NCBI GenBank assembly: GCA_001599755.1
Contig: BCHX01000001.1
Span: 868,001-932,000 of the forward strand
Length of the DNA: 64,000 nt
Reading direction: 5' to 3'
Source of the DNA: Gliomastix tumulicola
Taxonomy: Eukaryota > Ascomycota > Sordariomycetes > Hypocreales > Bionectriaceae
The notes beneath the pieces were generated by a model, which saw only the letters and a list, made by a program, of their open reading frames with translations, was not told where the DNA came from and did not search any database. Within the stretch, counting starts at the first letter, position 1. Each line of letters opens with the position of its first letter. The translations under genes were made by a program, and so were the position numbers. Below, piece by piece: positions 55,466 through 64,000 of this stretch.

Positions 55466-58400
55466 GACAGGACACACAGCCAAGACAGATGTCGGCACGG
55501 GACACGTTCGTCCATGTCTTGGACACCTTCAGGCAGCCCCCTGAATTCCGGGAAAATAAATGTGCGCTCGCTCGGTTCCCCGATGCGCAGCGGTCAAAGT
55601 CGCTTCCTGTTGGTTCTGCACCGTGGTCCAGGGAACGAGTATTGGACCGGGATCACCCAAAACTCCCCTACATATGAACCAGGTCAGTATATCCATAAGG
55701 GGAGGGAGGAGGATCAGCGCCCTCCCTAGCCTGTAAGGCTACATATGACATCTCACAGCGCCGCCGTCGGTCCAGCCAGGACAGGGTCCCGGCGGCAGTT
55801 CAAACAGGTCTCCTCCAAGGTACTTGCTGCCACTGACATCTGTACGTACTCCGTATCCAGCGTGCGAATGTCAACTAGCCCTGGGAGCTTAGACCAGGAT
55901 GTGCAGGATGCCCACCCCCCCTCTTTTCCTGTCGTTCTTCGGTCTGCCATTTGCCAATCGCGACGAATAATAACGGTTTTCGACTTCCGTGACCCGGTGC
56001 AAGGACCGTTAGGGGGGCTGGTGCGGAGGGAGGACCTTTCCTGGGAAGAAGAAAAGAAAAAAAAAAAGGAGAGGAAAATGCACGCCGGAGGCAAAGAACC
56101 GGTGTGAGAATTAAGAACCAACAGGACATCGCTCCGCCGATGCTCGATTTTGATTCGTCCGCGCCGTTTTCTGTCACACGCACAGTGCCAACAACAACGA
56201 AGAAAAAGAGACAACAAGAGCAACTCGCCGCCCTCATGACCTGACAAGGGGGCAATGTGTGAGAACAAAGGATGTGCGGAGCTCGATGAGACAAGACCAG
56301 ACAGGACAAGCCCATGGAAGGTTCCGTCCTGTCGGCCATGCCTAGTCGTTCATAGCATGAAAAGGGATCCATGATGAGCGCCCCAGCGATATCCGTGCCC
56401 GCAACGCACAGGTCCCTCAGGGTGATCAAGCCAAGATGGACCGCTGACGCCTACAAGCTACCGGCTCGAATCAATGAGCATACTCGTATGGGAAGGAGGG
56501 GTCGTCCGTCCGCCGCTCAGGTTTCTGCCACACGTCTGTCCCAAAGCGGTCGGAGAAGCAAGAGACGACAGGATGCAACGTACTCGGTCCGTAGGCAGGT
56601 CCCAGGCAAGCGCTTCCAAGGAAGAGGATGTGCACTCCAGTAAGTACTGGGAGCACCCTCGCCGTCAGACCGGTGAGCAGGCCCGCTGCAAGTCTTCGGC
56701 TTCTCTTCCATTTTCGTTCATAACAGCATGCATTAAGGTCCGCTTAGTGACAGGCATCCTGGCTCTCTGTCCGTGGTAGAGATACCCCCGCGCTTCTTCG
56801 AAGCACTGTTGCATTTTGCGTCCTGGCCACTTGTCGATCGTCCGTCCTGGACTGGGCCCAATGATGCACCCGTCTCTGTATGCACGGGATCTCAGTTTTC
56901 ATGCCTGGCTATAGATCTTTGGCGCTGAACTGGGCGAGTGAGTGAGCTCCTGGTTCCAGTAGCCGCTTTGAACGCCAGCCAGCTGTGCCAACAATCACAG
57001 CGTGATGGGTGGGTGAGGTGGCACAACCCGAGTCCTGCAAGTCCTGATTCGAGAAAAGCTGGTCATCACATTGCCTTGGCGAGTGAGCAAGATTCAGAGA
57101 CTAGCGAGAGAGGGGGGTGCTTGACGTGGTCGATGGAGGGCTGGACGGGCCTGTTGCGACCTTGTGCTTAGGATGCCACATGCTTCGAGAGATAAGCCAT
57201 CCTGGAGATGATGTTATTTCGCTTCGTCTTGGTCCCTCGGCACCCACAGAGGGAAGAAACATGCTTCGCTTCCAGCAGCGGCGCAGAAATTCTTCGCCAC
57301 TTCCAGAAGGACGAACTGGAGGGCCTGGATAACGTGAGAAGCCACACTCACCCCGGTCTCTACGCAGGACTGGGGGTCAAATCTCGGTGTCCCCTTGGCC
57401 CCGTTGATTTTTGCTCAGATCCATAGGCAAAATGAGGTTGCACACGGTGAGTCTATGAGCACGAGTTGCAGCAGACGATGAGGAGGGAGTCGAGACGAAC
57501 GCGCGAGGCAGCCGCGCAGTACATGCAGCTGACCCCTCTGCTGTTGTATGCAGTCTCGATCCTCCGAGGGCAAGACCAGATCGGAAAAGTGCTGTCGAGC
57601 TAACGGCTGCATCTCCTGTCAGTACGGAGAAAGTAGGCGAGGCCGAGCTCGACTGGCTGGGACCGGGAGACGTGGCATGGGTGTGGGCGATAATTTCGGG
57701 TTCGCTACTGTAACAGGTCCTGATAGTGAAGGGGTACCCCTGGCCGAGGACTCGCCGCCATCATGAAAGTGGTCTGATGTTGCCAGCGTCTTTGTGCGTG
57801 TGCGTGTGTGTGGTCCCAGCGCTCTGGACGACGCACCTGCAACTGAAACTGCTAGCTGAACATCAACCAACAAATTCTCCTTGGGCGGGACGTGCCTGTA
57901 CGGACGGGCCTTCAAGATGCCATATCCACCTCTGGTGTGTGCGATATCCAGCGGTATCCCAAAGTAGCGGTCTCGGCCGGGCATCGACTGGGACAGTGTA
58001 ATATATCCCGCATTCATTAGCTTGCAGTGGGAAGCCGCCGAGGTGTGTGAAGTTCATATCCAGGATAATGATTGTACAATCAATCGATCGGATCTCCGAG
58101 TCCACCGGGGATGCAGTAATCAAGGGAGAGTCGGGAGACAGGCAATCTGTCGGTCCGTGTGAGCAGCCTGGCAGATAGATGCTTCCGCTCGTGATGCCAT
58201 TCAGAGCCCAGGGGAGCGAACGTCGGTGGAAATAAAGATGTAGTCTCCCGGGTGGCGTCCATAAGACATCTGGAAGGATCTTCCACACGTCAGAGCCAAC
58301 ATTTGGGGAAGAATCCGCATGCAAGCCTCAGCCTGTCACTCTAACGTTACTGACAACGATAGCCCTGCCAGCGCTCCAGATGTCTGACGGGACGAGGTCG

Positions 58401-59999
58401 GGATGTACCATGTAGCGAAGATCTGGAGAACGAGTGTCAACTGCGGCATTGTCGGACCGAAGTAGCCCTCACAAACATGAGGAAGCTAGCGAGTATCGCC
58501 AGTGTATCAAGCCTGACGCACCGCGAGACTGCCTTTGCATCATGAGGCCGCCGAAACACGAATGTTTCCAGTGTTGGAGTCCATCTCTGGGGTCTCGTCC
58601 TGGCACTCGGCTGGAGCCACTGATCACTGATGATGCTCACAGGCAACAGTGACGGGCGGGCAGGGGGCCCGAGGAGACTGCCGTCGAGGTGGATCACGAA
58701 AGCCATAGTGAGGTGCGAACTTACCCGGAGAGGCAATCACCTCGTGCAATAGCAGGGCAGGGACAGAGCCATAAACCCCCGGACCAGGCCATCACCCATC
58801 ACCAGGGTCGAAACCATAATCCTGGGTTTGCGTCTCGACACTCTCTCACCAGGCCGGCCTGCAAGACAGCCTCTTGCTTCGCCGGCCCGTGGTCTTGACC
58901 CGGCACGTGGTGGAAACAATTCTTGAGACGCACGACTATACAATTTGGTAGGCAGACGTCTCATGTTTTCTCTCCACCACGTGCCCGGCAGCAATGCAAT
59001 CTGCGTGTATGCAGGTCGAAACCAAGTGAGGATAGTGTCGACCAGAGACTTGTTTTAGCCCCCTCTGACAACACATCAAGTCTGTGACCATTAATGCGCT
59101 ATTAGGCTGTGGGCAGCACAGCAGATGGGGTGGTTTGTCACTGGGCCAGTGGGTCAGCATCTCTGGCGGCAGGGGTGTGTCTAGGAAATGCCAATCATCA
59201 ATGATGGCCTTTTCTCGCCCACATCTCGCGTGGTCCAGCCCGTGGGTTCAGCAGGGGATCCCTGGCCGATCGTCGCGGCCATTGGAGATCACAGGAGCTG
59301 GTGGTCCCCCGGCCCTTTCCACCGCGCTGGAGCCAACAGTCGATTGGCTATGGGTCATCACTGCATCAATCACGAGAGCCTAGCAGGCCAGGTCCAGGCG
59401 TCAGCCTCTTTCTGGCCCGCGGGCTGCAGTGTTCGGTGTCTCCAACGCAGCGACGGTTGCATGCGCTCGTGATGTGACGATCACGCCGTGGCGCTCGCTG
59501 TGCCGCATTGATTGTCTTTGCATATCCCGCCTGTTCTCATCGCTGATTTGACGCAGGGATGCTGCGTCTGCCTGTGGGCTGGCCTGCTTTCTTGCTTGAT
59601 TGTTTGCTTACTCTGTCTCGGCGAGGAGCAAGGACGGATACGAGGAGGAGGCAATGAGTCGGTCGCGCGCGGATGACGATGTGCGTGTTCAAGCTCGCCG
59701 ATAGCCTCAGATCTAGCGTCGGTCGAGACATCCAAGGCGTCAGGCCTGGGACCTTTCGAAGCGACGCGCTCGTGGTGAGCAACTCCGGAATCGTGTGGTA
59801 ATGGTGCGCTTCAAGGCCACCGATGACTTGGCACGTGCGCTTCGGTTTCGGACGAAACATTCGGGTTCCCTTAGTTCGCCGCCAAGGAAGCAGCTAGCTG
59901 ACAGCGATGACTCGAGCGTCGACCAGCCGGCGAGCTCCAGGCGCTCCTAACGCAAGCCACAGCCACATCAGCCGGGGGTGATGACATTGCGACTGTGAC

Positions 60000-60016
60000 G
60001 GGATGGGATGGGATGG
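60000..60016 (+). repeat. (GGGAT)3 microsatellite
   Basis: Three GGGAT units plus GGG. It is the reverse complement motif of the CCCAT array at 46521-46550. Confidence 0.85.
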
Positions 60017-60482
60017 GACGGACGGGGATGGAGGAGGGGCCATCCTGGCATTAGGCAAAAAAGAAAGGGGTGCAGACGAGGAGCGCGGTCCGCGACGCTG
60101 ATCATTTCGATCCAACCGGCCAATGCAGATGAAGCTTGACATCCATCATCAATCAGGTGACTGGTCATGCGCAATGCACAGCGGCGTGCATGAGACGATG
60201 GGATGAAAGGAACGGGATCCCGAGGTTCTTCGTTTGATTCGTTTGTTGGTTCCATTGTGCATGCGTGCACTAAATTCTCATTATTGATTGGTCTAGGGCA
60301 AATGCATCTGCGGCGCATGAATGGGCAGCTGAGGCAGCTGCTTAAGCGGGCAAGAGCGTTCCTGTATTACGTCTCACTCTTTCCGCACTATGGAATGCGG
60401 GAGGCCGAAAATCGCATCTTGGGCAGGCGCACCTGCCCCAGCGCCGCCCGAGTGCCTTCCAGGAAGCAGCGCCTGTGTGTCT

Positions 60483-60503
60483 ACCTGCACCTGCACCTGC
60501 ATC
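60483..60503 (+). repeat. ACCTGC hexanucleotide array
   Basis: Three units of ACCTGC followed by a diverged one. It is the same hexamer family as the array at 49605-49634. Confidence 0.8.
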
Positions 60504-60840
60504 TTCTGGAATTCCGACCAGGCTGGGAAGCCACAGCCAATAGCTGCTTCCTTCCACCGTTGCTGTCGCAGTTTGCGCATATTTAGGGTAGCACAGCAAT
60601 TGAGAAGCTGGTGCCGACGCGCACATTTTGGGCGCCTTACTCAGAAAGGGCTCCCGGACAGAGCACAGAATCACTTCTCGGCAGCGGAGCGACGGTCTGG
60701 GCCACGATCTATTATGTTCCCCGTGCTAGCAGCATTTTATGCACATTTTGCCAACATTTGCCATCCTTTATGCACTATTACCGCCTGCTCCTCCTCCTCC
60801 AGGGCAGTGCTTTCTGCTAGCGCTGCCCTGGCTTTGCCTC

Positions 60841-60866
60841 GCTTGCTCGCTTGCTTGCTTGCTTGG
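60841..60866 (+). repeat. (GCTT)n microsatellite
   Basis: About six GCTT units, the second altered to GCTC. Confidence 0.85.
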
Positions 60867-61717
60867 GCTCGCCTGATTGCGCTGGCTGGCTCTCCAGCGC
60901 CATACTGCATGGGGGCATGCTCGCGAAAGTCCGCTAGCGTCACTGAAGAGCAAAGACGGCGCGCGCCTGTATTTCCACGCGGTGATGGGCTCTCGTCTCT
61001 CGGCGAATGGCGACTCACTAAAGCATCCTAGCCTAACAGGCTAGAGGTGTCCATGTGGTGCGGGTAGCATGTCACTGCAGCCCCATCTGGCGATGCTTGA
61101 CATGAATCTCTCCCACGCTGCTGGGCTCACCGCCCCAAAAATAAGTCCGGTCTCCCAGGCGAGCCCGTCCTTGGGAGCCCAGGCTAGAGCGCTCTAAGGG
61201 CAAATCCTCGACGTCAGCCCGAGCCTGGGAACCCGAAGCTGGGAGGCCCGGCCTCTCGTAGTTAGTAGTAGTTAGTGCGCCTGCACGGCGCCGCGACGGG
61301 CGACTTGGGAAATGAAGAAAAATGGCCTGATTCGTGCAGTAGCCCCCATCTTACCTCACCTCGTTATAGCCAGCCTCACGCAAGCCGCAAGCCACGCGCG
61401 GTGGCCTGGAATGTCACTGGGGGGACGCACACGCCTCACCCTCTCGCCTGCAGTGCCTGCTGCACTCCCCCTCCCCCCGCCGACCAGCCAGCCACTCAGC
61501 AGAAAAGAATACGTGTATTTTCACCACTCGACGTGATGCAATGCGATGCACATGCACGGGCCATGAGGCTGAATCAATGATGCTCCTGAATGTCTGCGCG
61601 CGGATGCCCCTATTGCGCCTAGCACCGAGGGATTTACTCTCATCAGCATCCGACCCGAGCGCCTCCCAAGATGACGCTATCCAGATTTCCGTCCGCAAGC
61701 AGGCCAGCCAGGCGTGC

Positions 61718-61748
61718 CAGGCAGCCAGGCAGCCAGGCAGCCAGTCAG
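61718..61748 (+). repeat. (GGCAGCCA)n tandem repeat
   Basis: Three to four octanucleotide units of GGCAGCCA decaying into GTCAGGCAGTC. No gene overlaps it convincingly. Confidence 0.8.
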
Positions 61749-63669
61749 GCAGTCATTCATCCAGTCAACCGTCAGGCAACCGACGGCGAGAGGATCAGAG
61801 CGACAGAGTTCGAAAGCGCAGGAAACCAGTTCCAGTCCCAAAGCCCACTGGAGGGCGGGTGATTACCCACCCTCGTCTCTGAGTCTCCATGGTGCTCTGT
61901 GCCAAAAGAATGGATCCGCGGAGGATCCCTGCGATGATCGCCGCAGCTCATCTTTTCCCTGGTTTGGGCGGCCTAAGGACTGTTCTGGAAGTCATCCCGA
62001 GCGCTACTCGCCAACGTACACCCCCTGCTGCAAGTCTCTCCACATGGCCGAGAATGCAGCAAAAGGTTCAAGGCTCGAGAGCCCAGACAGCAAGCAAAAA
62101 CTCACACGCCCCCTCCCCCCCCCCGGATCGCCCCCCTCGGTAAGCAGCGAGTTCATAACTGGCCGAGCCTAACGAAGCTCACTAAATACTTCCTGCTGTC
62201 GCTCTCTCTCGCTGCTCATCTTGCGGCGACGGCGGCGACGGCGGTGGTAATGGAGACGAAACACGTCGTCACTGACAATCACTCACTACTCTCACCTGAG
62301 CGGATGGAAATCGGCAGACTGGACCCCATTTTCACCATTTGCGCGCCCAGGCCCTGCTAAACACCCAATAGGTAACGCAGACTAGGCAACAATAGGATGG
62401 TGGTCAGCGCAATCATCACGAGAATCAAAACCATCTCAGGTCGCCCTGCTGGAACGAGATACGATGTTGGGGTGGTGAGACGGGCAGCAGTCAGTCCACT
62501 CACTTGTGCGTACCATGCGTGCGTGTGTGTACTATTATGAGGATCAGCCGATGGGGAGGCTTGATGGCGTTCGCCTCTTACGCCTCAGTCAGGCTGACCA
62601 ACCCGTATGGCACAGCAGCAGCCTCGATCGTGATGGGATGCGCCACCTGAGCAAGTCTGGGTCGCCTACCGTTCTATAACGCCCGTCTGCTATTGCATGC
62701 GTACTGGCGGGGTCTCCGGGTCTTGACTGCAACCGCAACCTGAGAGGGGAGGGTCGACGGTGAGGAAGTGAGGACACCCTCTCTGTGTGTAGAGGAGGTA
62801 CATGCGCGCGCGCGCCCCAGAGGACACTCACGCCTGTTGGAAATGACGAGATAGTGACAGGGCGCAACGCCGATCCGTCCACCTCCGTCTTGATTTGATC
62901 GTCGCCTGGATCTCGCTGATTTGAAATTCCAGCATAATTATCCCGCGGAATTGACGGGTAAATGGGCCTGTGGATGCGCTTGCCAGCAAGAAGAAGTCAA
63001 GAACAAACTGGGCAGGCATGTGACTTGGGGCGAGCTTAGGCCAGTAATAGCTCTCTGGGAGGGAGGGGGGTTGATAATCATCTCGCGTTCGACGGGAGAT
63101 CCATGACATGGGGGGGAAAACGGGCCACCAGGACAAGGGCAAGGGGTGGTCATGAAAACGAGTTCCAGAAGTCGACATATGTCCGAGATGCAACTGGGGT
63201 TAACCGCCCTAGGCTGGACAGGGTTTGTGATTCCGAAGGGGGGGGTGGAAAGGGTGATCCCTAGAGGTAACACAAGTCGCAGTCACTCGGCAGCCTGACT
63301 CTCTCATCGTTTACTCGAATTGGACTCGAAAGGTCCCTTGATATTACCAGTCATCCTTGGGTTGCATACTCCGGTACGTAGCAGTCAAGCCGCGGCGCAC
63401 ATTGTTTACCGGATTGAGCCAGGGGAGGAGGGTCATGCTAGCCTGAGATGCCCTATGACTGCATGATGACGGGGAGTATTTTTAATGGGCAAGACACTGA
63501 AATGCGGTAAGAAATAGGGTCCGTGATCCTGATGCCAATCTGCTAGTGTGCTTGCCTGCTTCCGGGCCTGAGTCGTTGTCTGTGGCCCCTTTTTGCCGGC
63601 GTCGGAACACACACATAGACACACATGGACTGGAAGACATTATGGAGCGAGTAGGATAATACCGTCGCG

Positions 63670-63698
63670 CGCACACACACACACACTCACTCACACAC
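63670..63698 (+). repeat. (CA)n / CTCA microsatellite
   Basis: A GCGC(CA)n block is followed by CTCACTCA and another short CA run. Confidence 0.85.
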
Positions 63699-64000
63699 GC
63701 ATCTCTAATCTCGGGCTGGGACCAAACCGCCGGAGCCGTTCCATGATGCGAAGGGGACCCCAAAATGGGCTCTCGCCCAAGGAATGCTGCAGAGGAGGGT
63801 CTGGCTCGGCGTAGGATCACAGCGAAAAAGAGAGAGAGACGGGTTTGCCAGAAGCCCCCATCTCCACATAGCACACGGAGCTACGGAATTCGTCAGCCAT
63901 TGGAAATCACAAAACGCGCGGGGACGGATGGTGATTGGTGCACATACGACCACCGTAGTGGGCTCTTTCGCTCTACGATCCCTCAATCTTGTGCTTCCCC

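Larger units (their letters stand above)
48112..64000. other. 15.9-kb gene desert, rich in microsatellites and G/C homopolymers
   Basis: No protein gene, rRNA or tRNA could be supported on either strand. The open frames present (up to about 250 codons, some crossing N bases) are composed of low-complexity or Cys/Trp/Arg-rich random-looking sequence, change frame without splice logic and share no known motif. The GC level does not drop, so it does not look like RIP-degraded repeats or an AT-rich centromere. It carries many simple repeats, listed separately, and most of the unresolved bases. Candidate explanations are a giant upstream regulatory region and 5' leader of a gene beyond 64 kb, a long non-coding transcript, or transposon-free structural DNA. 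Confidence 0.7.

Noticed and set aside
60390..61031. Open frame of 213 codons on the plus strand
   Set aside because: It runs through GCTT and ACCTGC microsatellites and shows no conserved motif or plausible splice partners.
63941..64000. Possible 5S rRNA gene start (ACATACGACCA)
   Set aside because: The first 11 bases match the beginning of fungal 5S rRNA, but the following sequence shows neither the expected stems nor the internal control region.
48112..64000. Decayed transposon or RIP-mutated repeat as explanation for the desert
   Set aside because: No transposase, reverse transcriptase or terminal repeat was recognised, and there is no visible AT-shift with C-to-T decay.

Overview
The window is nuclear DNA of a filamentous ascomycete (Pezizomycotina, most likely a Sordariomycete). 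The evidence is short introns of about 50-100 bp with GTRNGT donors and CTRAC-type branch sites, GC-rich codon usage, and a gene set typical of filamentous fungi: a NIMA kinase, a Cdc11/AspA-type septin, ATG29, a PROPPIN and a BLOC-1 CNL1-like protein. The species is not identified. All exon structures were worked out by hand from splice signals and reading frame.

The first 48 kb is a compact housekeeping region with 20 protein genes and one tRNA gene. In order: ceramide synthase (-), Bax-inhibitor family protein (+), septin Cdc11/AspA (-), HSV2-like PROPPIN (+), spliceosomal RRM protein Ist3 (-), dynein light intermediate chain (+), DUF255/SPATA20 protein (-), Arb2-domain protein (-), ATG29 (-), tRNA-Glu(CTC) (+), Mgr3-like mitochondrial TPR protein (-), t6A dehydratase Tcd (+), Sqt1 (-), Set1C/COMPASS subunit Spp1 (-), Sco1 (+), CECR5-like HAD hydrolase (+), condensation-type acyltransferase (+, apparently frameshifted), choline kinase (+), ankyrin/BTB protein (-), NIMA kinase (+) and a CNL1-like coiled-coil protein (-). 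Genes often alternate in strand, giving divergent promoter pairs and short convergent 3' spacers. There is no operon-like or biosynthetic cluster. Functional links are loose: two autophagy proteins (HSV2-like and ATG29), several mitochondrial proteins (Sco1, Mgr3-like, Tcd, HAD), and lipid metabolism at the two ends (ceramide synthase, choline kinase).

The last ~15.9 kb (about 48.1-64.0 kb) is very different. I find no gene in it. It is rich in short tandem repeats and G or C homopolymers, and it contains the main unresolved bases (N). It could be a very long regulatory region of a gene beyond the window, a long non-coding transcription unit, or a repeat-prone chromosomal domain. The sequence alone does not decide between these.

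The items most worth a second look are the gene desert, the homopolymer-associated frameshift in the only accessory-type gene, a 10-nt microexon in ATG29, an in-frame 9-residue minisatellite just after the Tcd stop codon, and a stop-free intron with length divisible by three in Tcd. I did not find a convincing new biological system.
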